A stretch of 64,000 bases of DNA, taken from G965202665 sp965243835. GTDB lineage: Bacteria; Actinomycetota; Acidimicrobiia; Spongiisociales; Spongiisociaceae. The stretch is taken from positions 3,111,415 through 3,175,414 of the forward strand of contig OZ251578.1 of assembly GCA_965243835.1 (NCBI GenBank), written 5' to 3'. A model generated the notes under the pieces. That model did no database searches. It worked only from the letters and a program-made list of their open reading frames with translations, and was not told the DNA's origin. The translations under genes were made by a program, and so were the position numbers. Below are positions 58,437 through 64,000 of this stretch, piece after piece. Every line of letters starts with the position of its first letter. The stretch's first letter is position 1.

Positions 58437-60017
58437 TCACCCCTCCGCCGGCGGAACATCGTCCTGCGTCCACCGGCCGTCGATCAGCCGGAACATTCGT
58501 CCGTTCGGGTTGCGGTCGCGCAACTCGTCCGGCAGGCGCTCTTGGGGCACGTTGTCGTAACAGTGCAGGGCGGCGAACCGGTGGATGGAGGCGGGAATGC
58601 CCACCGCGGTGAAACCGGGATGGCCGGTGGCCGGATAGGGCCCGCCGTGGTTCATCGCGGACACCACCGCCACCCCGGTGGGCATCTTGTCGTTGAGCAA
58701 CCGCCCCACCTTTCCCCGCAGGGCGTCCGCCACCGCCCGGTAGTCTTCTTCTTCCGTCCCGGAACGGTCCGAGTAGACGGACCCGGTCAGGGCCCCCTCC
58801 AGCGCTCCCGCCAACGTCGCCATCTCCGCCGCATCCGCCGTTCGCACCAACAGGGAAACCGGTCCGAACACTTCGGTTTGCAAACCCTCCGGGTCGGCCG
58901 CGAACCGCTCCCCGGACACCGCCAGCAAGGTGTTTTGGAAGGCGAACCGCTCCCCGGGGACCGCCCCTCCCCCCGCCAGCAACTCCGCCCCCCGCTCCTG
59001 CAGGGCGGCCGCCCCGGCGGCCAGCGGGCCGGGTTCGCCGAGCAGGGTTTGCGCCTCCCCCGACCGGAACAGGCCCGCCGCCCGCTCCGCGAAACGGTCT
59101 CCCGCCGGGGTGTCCGGCACGAACACCAGCCCCGGATTGGTGCAGAACTGCCCCGCCCCCAACGTGCCGGAGCCGTAGAACTCTTCGGCTATTTCCTCCC
59201 CCCGGGCGCGCAACGCCCCGTCCAGCAGGAACACCGGGTTGACGCTTCCCAACTCCAGGTAAATGGGCACGCCCGCCCCGTCCGCCGCCGCTTTCAGAGC
59301 CAGCCCGCCCTTTTTGCTTCCGGTGAAGCCGATCGCCCCCGCCCGCCGGTCGGCGACCATCGCCTCCCCGTCCCGGTGGCGGGTGCGGTAGATGAGTTGC
59401 ACCAGGGCCGGGGGGGCTCCCGTTTCCTCCGCCGCCGCCCGGGCCCCCTCCGCCATCAATTGGGTGGTGCGGGGATGCCCGGTGTTGGCTTTGGCGATCA
59501 CCGGGTTGCCGGCCGCGATCACCGCCGCAAAATCCCCGCCCGCGATCCCGTTGAAAGCCATCGGGAAATTGTTGGGGCCGAACACGATCACCGGCTTGCC
59601 CAGCGGCCCGTACATCGACCGGATGCCGGTGGCCGCGTCGATGGTGGCGGTGGTCCAGGTGCGGTCCCGGGCCGCGGACGCCGCCTGCCGGAGCTGGTCG
59701 ACTGTGCGGGCCAGCTCCCCCTCTAGGCGCGGCGCCGCGGGCAGGCCGGTTTCCCGGTGGGCGACGGCCGTCAACCTTTCCCGGTCGGCTTCCAACCGTT
59801 CGGCGTAGGCCTCTAGAAAACGGGCCGTCTCCTCCGGGCCCCGCCTCCGCAGGTCGCGGGCGGCCTCCATCCCCGCCTGCAAAGCCTCCCCCGCCTCGGC
59901 CGGCGAAGACACGGGGTATTCTTCGGGTATCGGCTCCCCCCGGTTGGGGTCGGTCGCCTGAAAAGAGGCCACCGAATCCGAGGGACGCCATCGTCCGTTG
60001 ATCAGCACCGGTTCCAT
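58437..60017 (-). CDS. NAD(P)-dependent aldehyde dehydrogenase (ketoglutarate-semialdehyde type)
   Basis: 526 residues. Motifs: INGRWRPS at the start, PLGKPVIVFGPNNFPMAFNGIAGGDFAAVIAAGNPVIAKANTGHP (nucleotide-binding region), GFTGSKKGGLAL, catalytic Glu in YLELGSVNPVF and catalytic Cys in GAGQFCTNPGLVF. The long form and the NNFPMAFN sequence fit the alpha-ketoglutarate semialdehyde dehydrogenase group, which also accepts other aldehydes. Same strand as mtnA, 193 nt upstream of it; the gap 58244-58436 shows nothing I can support. Substrate uncertain. Confidence 0.9.
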   Translation of the reverse strand: MEPVLINGRWRPSDSVASFQATDPNRGEPIPEEYPVSSPAEAGEALQAGMEAARDLRRRGPEETARFLEAYAERLEADRERLTAVAHRETGLPAAPRLEGELARTVDQLRQAASAARDRTWTTATIDAATGIRSMYGPLGKPVIVFGPNNFPMAFNGIAGGDFAAVIAAGNPVIAKANTGHPRTTQLMAEGARAAAEETGAPPALVQLIYRTRHRDGEAMVADRRAGAIGFTGSKKGGLALKAAADGAGVPIYLELGSVNPVFLLDGALRARGEEIAEEFYGSGTLGAGQFCTNPGLVFVPDTPAGDRFAERAAGLFRSGEAQTLLGEPGPLAAGAAALQERGAELLAGGGAVPGERFAFQNTLLAVSGERFAADPEGLQTEVFGPVSLLVRTADAAEMATLAGALEGALTGSVYSDRSGTEEEDYRAVADALRGKVGRLLNDKMPTGVAVVSAMNHGGPYPATGHPGFTAVGIPASIHRFAALHCYDNVPQERLPDELRDRNPNGRMFRLIDGRWTQDDVPPAEG

Positions 60018-60124
60018 TTTTTCTCCCTCCGCTCCGCCTCGGGCGTTTCCCCCTCTATCCTAAGTATCGCCCAAACCTTACCGGAGTCCCGCCCCCGAGA
60101 GATAAAGGAGATAACAGGAGTTCA

Positions 60125-61432
60125 ATGGAGCGCTACCAGGCGGACCTGTTGCTCACCATGGCGGATGAGCATCCCCATCCCATCCCGGGCGGGATAGTGG
60201 ATGTGGCGGAGGGACGGGTGGTCTGGGCGGGCCCGGCGGAGCGCGCCCCGTCCCGCCCGCAGGTTGCGGCGACCCGCGTCAGCGGAATCCTGATGCCGGG
60301 CATGCTCGACATTCACTGCCACACCCCCATGGTTTTGTTGCGGGGGGCGGGGGAGGGCTTGCCGGTGGAGCGGTGGTTGCGGGAAGTGATGTGGCCCCGG
60401 GAGGCCCGGCTCACCGCCGAGGATGTGCGGACGGGGATGACGGCCGGGGCCGCCGAGTTGCTGACGGGCGGGATCACCACCTCGGTGGAAATGTATTTCC
60501 ATGGGGAGGCGGTGGCCAGCGGGGCGGCGGAGGCCGGGTTGCGGTGCGTGGTGACCGCCCCGGTGATCGAAGACCAGGCCCTTTCCCATATGGGTTCCTG
60601 GGAGGAGCAGTTGGAGGAGATGGCCGCCCTCCGGGAGCGGTGGGAGGACGACCCGCTGATCGAGGTGGGGATCGGCCCGCACGCCGCCTATTCAGTTTCC
60701 GAAGAGTGCCTGCGCGGGATAGCCGAAGCGGCCGCCGACGCCGGGATGCTGGTGCACATTCACGTCAACGAGGAGCGGTGGGAGGAGGAGGCGGTGCGGG
60801 AGCGCACTGGACGCTCCCCGGTTGAATACCTGGAGTGGACGGGCCTGCTGGAGGCGCGGACGCTGGCCGCCCATGCAGTGTGGATGGCCGATCGGGATAT
60901 TGAGATTTTCGCCCGTTGCGATACGGCGGTCGCCCACTGTCCCTGCTCCAACGCCAAGCACGGTTCCGGGTCGGCCCGGGTGGAGGATATGAGAGCGGCC
61001 GGAATTCGCATGGGGATCGCCACCGACGGCCCCGCTTCCCACCACCGGCTGGACCTGTTCGAGGAAATGCGCACCGCCGTCCGTCTGGCCCGCCTCCGGG
61101 GGGGCGACTCCGGAATCCTTCCCCCCGCCGACGCCCTGCGCATGGTCACCTCCGGCGCGGCGGACGCCATCGGACGCTCCGACCTGGGCCGGTTGCAACC
61201 CGGGGCCTGGGCCGATATGACGGCCCTGTCCGCCGACTATCCGCCCTTGCATCCCGTTTTGCCGGGGGAGGACGATCCGGTTTCCCGCATTGTCTGGTCG
61301 GGCTCCCCGGCGGCGGTGCGGGAGGTGTGGACGGCGGGCCGCAGAGTGGTTTCCGGCGGCGAGGCGACGACGGTGGACCAGCCGACTTTGCTGGCGGAGT
61401 TGAACAAGATAGCGCGGAGGCTGGCCCAATGA
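60125..61432 (+). CDS. Amidohydrolase, MTA/SAH-deaminase-like
   Basis: 435 residues, ATG after AACAGGAGTTCA. Metal-ligand motifs: GMLDIHCHTPM (HxH), HIHVNEERWEEE, AAHAVWMADRDIEIFARCDTAVAHCPCSNAKHGSG and MGIATDGPASHHRLDLFEEMRTA with the catalytic Asp. This is the TrzN/MtaD branch of the cytosine-deaminase-like amidohydrolases; MtaD deaminates methylthioadenosine, S-adenosylhomocysteine and adenosine. Its neighbourhood, with an MtnA-like isomerase and a nucleoside importer, supports nucleoside deamination. It is divergent from the aldehyde dehydrogenase gene. Confidence 0.85.
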   Translation: MERYQADLLLTMADEHPHPIPGGIVDVAEGRVVWAGPAERAPSRPQVAATRVSGILMPGMLDIHCHTPMVLLRGAGEGLPVERWLREVMWPREARLTAEDVRTGMTAGAAELLTGGITTSVEMYFHGEAVASGAAEAGLRCVVTAPVIEDQALSHMGSWEEQLEEMAALRERWEDDPLIEVGIGPHAAYSVSEECLRGIAEAAADAGMLVHIHVNEERWEEEAVRERTGRSPVEYLEWTGLLEARTLAAHAVWMADRDIEIFARCDTAVAHCPCSNAKHGSGSARVEDMRAAGIRMGIATDGPASHHRLDLFEEMRTAVRLARLRGGDSGILPPADALRMVTSGAADAIGRSDLGRLQPGAWADMTALSADYPPLHPVLPGEDDPVSRIVWSGSPAAVREVWTAGRRVVSGGEATTVDQPTLLAELNKIARRLAQ

Positions 61433-61884
61433 ATGCGGAGCGGGTGATCGAGTTGCTCGGTTTGGAACCCTTGCCGGTGGAGGGCGGGATGTGGGCGCAG
61501 ACTTGGCGGGACGAACATTCTTCGGCCATCTATTTTCTGCTCCGGCCGGGGGATTTTTCGGCGGTGCATCGGGTGGAGGGGCCGGAAATGTGGCATTACT
61601 ATGCGGGGGCGGCCGCCGAAATGTTGCTCTTATACGAGGACAGGTCGATGGCGCGCCCGCGCTTGGGCAGCGATTTGGAGGCGGGGGAGCGGCCGTTTGC
61701 GGCGGTGCCGGGCCGGGTGTGGATGGCGGCCGCCACCACCGGCGACTGGTCGCTGGTGGGAACCACCATGGCCCCTCCTTTCCGGGTGGAGGAGATGGAA
61801 ATGGGGCGGGCCTCCGCCTTGGCGGAGCGTTACCCGTCGGCGGCCGAGGATATCCGCCGCCTGGTAAGGGAGGAGTACCGATGA
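61429..61884 (+). CDS. DUF985 (cupin_5) family protein
   Basis: 151 residues from the ATG in the preceding stop (ATGA). Cupin_5 motifs are LEPLPVEGGMWAQTWRDE, SAIYFLLRPGDFSAVHRVEGPEMWHYYAGA, VPGRVWMAAATTGDWSLVGTTMAPPFRVEEMEMG and the final RYPSAAEDIRRL. These small beta-barrel proteins have no settled biochemical role; a sugar or nucleotide epimerase-like function has been suggested by fold. It overlaps genes on both sides and is thus part of the operon. Confidence 0.9.
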   Translation: MNAERVIELLGLEPLPVEGGMWAQTWRDEHSSAIYFLLRPGDFSAVHRVEGPEMWHYYAGAAAEMLLLYEDRSMARPRLGSDLEAGERPFAAVPGRVWMAAATTGDWSLVGTTMAPPFRVEEMEMGRASALAERYPSAAEDIRRLVREEYR

Positions 61885-62660
61885 CGCAGTCCCCCGCGCA
61901 ACTGCTGGATCTGACCGGACGGGTGATGGTTGTCACCGGGGCCGGGGGCGGCATCGGCGGGGGCATAGCCTCCCGGTTGCTGGCCGCCGGGGCGACGGTG
62001 GTCGCCCACACCCGCGCCTCCCCGCTGGACGGCCTGACCGGGGGTGTGCCGGACGAGGTCCGGGAGCGGGTGATTCCGGTCACCGCCGACCTGACCGACC
62101 CCGACGGTCCGGCCCGGGTGACAGCCGCCGCCCTGGAGGGGGGAGGGCGGCTGGACGGGCTGGTCAACAACGCCGGGATTCAGCCCATCGCCCATTTCGC
62201 CCATCTGACCGACCGCCAATGGTCGGAGATGCTGGAAGTCAACCTGACCGCCGTGCACCGGCTGACCGCGGCCGCGGCGGCGGCGATGAAAGAGGCGGGC
62301 CGGGGCGGGTCCATCGTCCACATCGCCTCCATCGAAGGACATCACGCGCCGGTGATGCACGGTCATTACGGAGTGTCCAAGGCGGGCCTGATCATGCACG
62401 CCCGCTCGGCCGCCCTCGCCTACGGGCCGGACGGGATCCGGGTGAACGCCGTTTCCCCCGGCCTGATTCACCGCCCCGGCCTGGAGGAGGACTGGCCGGA
62501 CGGCGTAACCCGATGGGAGAAGGCCTGTCCGCTGGGGCGGATGGGTTCCCCGCAGGAGGTAGGGGACGCCTGCGTGTTCCTAGTTTCGGATTTGGCCCGT
62601 TGGATAACCGGGGCGGAACTGATAGTGGACGGCGGAGTTTCCGTCCAGCCGACCTGGTAG
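61881..62660 (+). CDS. Short-chain dehydrogenase/reductase
   Basis: 259 residues, ATG in the previous stop after GGGAGGAG. The cofactor motif is VTGAGGGIGGGIA, then NNAG in GLVNNAGIQ. Catalytic residues are the Ser of HIASIEG and the Tyr and Lys of YGVSKAG, with the C-terminal RMGSPQEVGDACVFLVSDLARWITGAELIVDGG of classical SDRs. Cofactor preference is unclear; the residue after the second strand (AHTRAS) has Arg, often NADP-linked. Substrate unknown. Confidence 0.9.
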   Translation: MTQSPAQLLDLTGRVMVVTGAGGGIGGGIASRLLAAGATVVAHTRASPLDGLTGGVPDEVRERVIPVTADLTDPDGPARVTAAALEGGGRLDGLVNNAGIQPIAHFAHLTDRQWSEMLEVNLTAVHRLTAAAAAAMKEAGRGGSIVHIASIEGHHAPVMHGHYGVSKAGLIMHARSAALAYGPDGIRVNAVSPGLIHRPGLEEDWPDGVTRWEKACPLGRMGSPQEVGDACVFLVSDLARWITGAELIVDGGVSVQPTW

Positions 62661-62666
62661 CGGGCC

Positions 62667-63440
62667 ATGCGGTTGCGGGAGCGCGTCTTTTTAATCACCG
62701 GCGGGGCGGGCGGCATCGGAGCCGGGACGGCCCGCGCTGTCCTGGACGAAGGAGGCCGGGCGGTGCTGGCCGACCTGGATGCGGAGGCGGCCCGGGACGC
62801 CGCCCGGCGGTTGGACCCGTCGGGTACGGCGGCGATGGGAGCCGGGTGCGATGTCACCGATCCGGAACAGACGGAACGGACGGTGCGGGAAACCCTGGCC
62901 CGCTTCGGCCGCTTGGACGGGGCGGTCAACGCGGCCGGGGCGGTGTTCCTGGACGAGGCCTGGGATTCCGACCCCGATGACTGGAGCCGCACATTCGACA
63001 TTAACGTGACCGGCTCTTTCTTGGTCTCCCGGGCGGTGGGCCGCCGGTTGCGGGAGACGGGCGGGGGAGCGATCGTCAACGTGGCCTCCAACTGCGGCAA
63101 GGCCGGATACCCGAACATGGCCGCCTACAACGCCTCCAAGGCGGCGGTGATCGGGCTGACCCGCTCGTTGGCCATGGAGTGGGCGGAGGACGGGATCAAC
63201 GTGAACGCCGTGTGTCCGGGCGGGGTGGACACGCCCATGCTGGCGGGGGTGGCGGAGTGGCTTTCCCCCCGGCTGGGAGTCCCCGCCCCCGAACTGCTGG
63301 CCGATATGGGACCCGCCCAGCTAAGGCGCCGGGTGAAACCGGTGGAAGTAGGCCGGGTGGTCGCCTTTTTGCTGTCCGACGAGGCGGTGATCATACGCGG
63401 CCAGTCGCTCAGCGTAGACGGCGGGGACACCCCCTACTAG
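62667..63440 (+). CDS. Short-chain dehydrogenase/reductase
   Basis: 257 residues, 6 nt after the previous gene. The cofactor motif is ITGGAGGIGAGTA with Asp at the end of the second strand (VLADLDAEA), indicating NAD preference. NAAG appears in VNAAGAVFL, Ser in NVASNCGK, and Tyr/Lys in YNASKAAV. It differs from the preceding SDR, so the pair is not a simple duplication. Substrate unknown, probably a polyol or sugar-related compound given the neighbouring aldolase. Confidence 0.9.
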   Translation: MRLRERVFLITGGAGGIGAGTARAVLDEGGRAVLADLDAEAARDAARRLDPSGTAAMGAGCDVTDPEQTERTVRETLARFGRLDGAVNAAGAVFLDEAWDSDPDDWSRTFDINVTGSFLVSRAVGRRLRETGGGAIVNVASNCGKAGYPNMAAYNASKAAVIGLTRSLAMEWAEDGINVNAVCPGGVDTPMLAGVAEWLSPRLGVPAPELLADMGPAQLRRRVKPVEVGRVVAFLLSDEAVIIRGQSLSVDGGDTPY

Positions 63441-63886
63441 CCGACTGCGACCAACGGGCGGGCGGCGGTTTCCGCCAAGCGACGCAACAACGGCCGTCAG
63501 CCTCCGGACGATTTCCCCTCCCCGCGGCCGTATTGGTTCCGGGGCGCCGGTCGGGTGGCGGAAGACGGATTATCCAGCCCGGCGCTCCCGGACATAGGCG
63601 GGTTAGTCGGAGCGGGCGAGGCCGGTCGGGGGGGCAGCCGAACGCCGGCAAACCCAACCCGAACCTATTCCCCACCCTCTCCCCTTAAAACGCGAAGAGG
63701 TGCAATAACCGCTGGCCCCGCGTCAGCCGCGGAGGAACCCGCCAACCGCCGGACTGTCAACAACCTAATGGCCACCTACGGACAGCCCCCTGTATTATTC
63801 GTCAAGCAGGAGACGACTTGGGCCGCGGTTACCGGAAGAGGAGAACGGCCTTCATGAGCGGACGATAGGAGCCGGGGAGGGAGCCG
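63441..63886. other. Intergenic region, mostly without recognised content
   Basis: 446 nt with no supported gene. A stretch CCCCACCCTCTCCCCTTAAA followed by ACGCGAAGAG (63670-63699) resembles 1565-1596 near the other end of the window. GGGGAGGGAGCCG at the end is the Shine-Dalgarno of the next gene. A short frame ending at 63857 lacks a start signal. Confidence 0.4.
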
Positions 63887-64000
63887 ATGGAAAACCGGTG
63901 GAACGACGAGGAGGCGGCCGCTTTCTCCGGGCCGTTGGGGGAGTGCGTATACGGGTCGCGCCTGTTGGGGGCCGATCCCGCTCTGGTGTTGCACGGCGGC
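63887..64000 (+). CDS. Class II aldolase (bifunctional aldolase/dehydrogenase-like), N-terminus only
   Basis: 38 residues are visible before the window ends; ATG after GGGGAGGGAGCCG. MENRWNDEEAAAF and the following CVYGSRLLGADPALVLHGG match the start of rhamnulose-1-phosphate aldolase/alcohol dehydrogenase-type proteins, which have a class II aldolase domain and often a C-terminal SDR domain. The HGG stretch precedes the metal-site region. The true substrate (deoxysugar phosphate or methylthioribulose phosphate) cannot be told from this fragment. Confidence 0.75.
   Translation, partial: MENRWNDEEAAAFSGPLGECVYGSRLLGADPALVLHGG

Noticed and set aside
58259..58459. Small minus-strand frame between mtnA and the aldehyde dehydrogenase gene
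   Set aside because: No Shine-Dalgarno, an Arg-rich product, and it overlaps the 3' end of the dehydrogenase gene.
63776..63994. Minus-strand frame at the right end of the window
   Set aside because: It overlaps the well-supported start of the aldolase gene and has no recognisable features.
1..64000. CRISPR arrays, complete insertion sequences and rRNA genes
   Set aside because: No regularly spaced repeats, transposase genes with terminal repeats, or rRNA sequence were seen on either strand.

Overview
The window is a GC-rich (roughly 65-70 percent by eye) bacterial chromosome segment with densely packed, mostly operonic genes. GTG and TTG starts are frequent, genes often overlap by 1-8 nt, and several promoters place the start codon at the predicted transcription start (leaderless mRNAs). 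These traits, the S-layer-homology repeats with Cys-containing FCPSAQITRRQMAAFL-type motifs, and a betaine-degradation gene set suggest an actinobacterium, perhaps an Acidimicrobiia-like marine or host-associated lineage. That placement is inference, because no 16S gene or single diagnostic marker is present.

Layout. 1-7.4 kb: end of glycerol kinase, a small membrane protein, a lipoprotein, ClpB, a metallo-beta-lactamase-fold hydrolase, PanB, a Cys-rich small protein and a DUF433/PIN-like toxin-antitoxin pair. 7.5-10.5 kb: accessory genes for a molybdenum hydroxylase of the CO/xanthine dehydrogenase type (CoxE-like VWA protein, a two-gene XdhC, a MocA-like nucleotidyltransferase) without the enzyme subunits. 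10.5-12.2 kb: an SfiI-like restriction-modification system. 12.4-18.1 kb: a DUF4332 protein, DAHP synthase, prephenate dehydrogenase, and argR-argG-argH behind an ARG-box-like promoter. 18.2-24.7 kb: a lipoprotein and MacAB-like export cassette, a haloalkane dehalogenase and an Xaa-Pro aminopeptidase. 24.8-27.0 kb: a second methyltransferase/endonuclease pair, a nuclease fragment and tRNA-like genes. 27.2-33.2 kb: a dimethylglycine/sarcosine dehydrogenase-like flavoprotein with an MttB-family methyltransferase, and a DrrAB-like ABC exporter. 33.3-43.5 kb: an 11-gene complex I operon, nuoABCDHIJKLMN, lacking nuoEFG. 43.5-52 kb: a DUF4143 ATPase behind a perfect palindrome, a 1,854-residue Calx-beta/SLH surface protein behind a poly-G promoter, and a second DUF433/PIN-like pair. 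52-64 kb: a nucleoside-type ABC importer, a tRNA-like gene, a 27-codon small ORF, MtnA, an aldehyde dehydrogenase, an MTA/SAH-deaminase-like amidohydrolase, a DUF985 cupin, two short-chain dehydrogenases and the start of a class II aldolase.

How the genes work together. The last block could form a salvage route for 5'-deoxynucleosides such as methylthioadenosine: uptake, deamination, isomerisation by MtnA, aldol cleavage and aldehyde oxidation. The 27-31 kb block fits demethylation of glycine betaine-type compounds. Two restriction-modification loci, two toxin-antitoxin loci and several AT-richer genes mark accessory islands between conserved housekeeping operons.

The most notable non-coding observations are a 12-G tract between the -35 and -10 of the large surface-protein gene, a perfect 14-bp inverted repeat centred on the -35 of the DUF4143 ATPase gene, unusual tRNA-like sequences near 26.9 and 56.85 kb, and a very small gene with its own Shine-Dalgarno sequence and terminator at 56.95-57.06 kb. 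Coding frames were judged by reading; no database search was possible.
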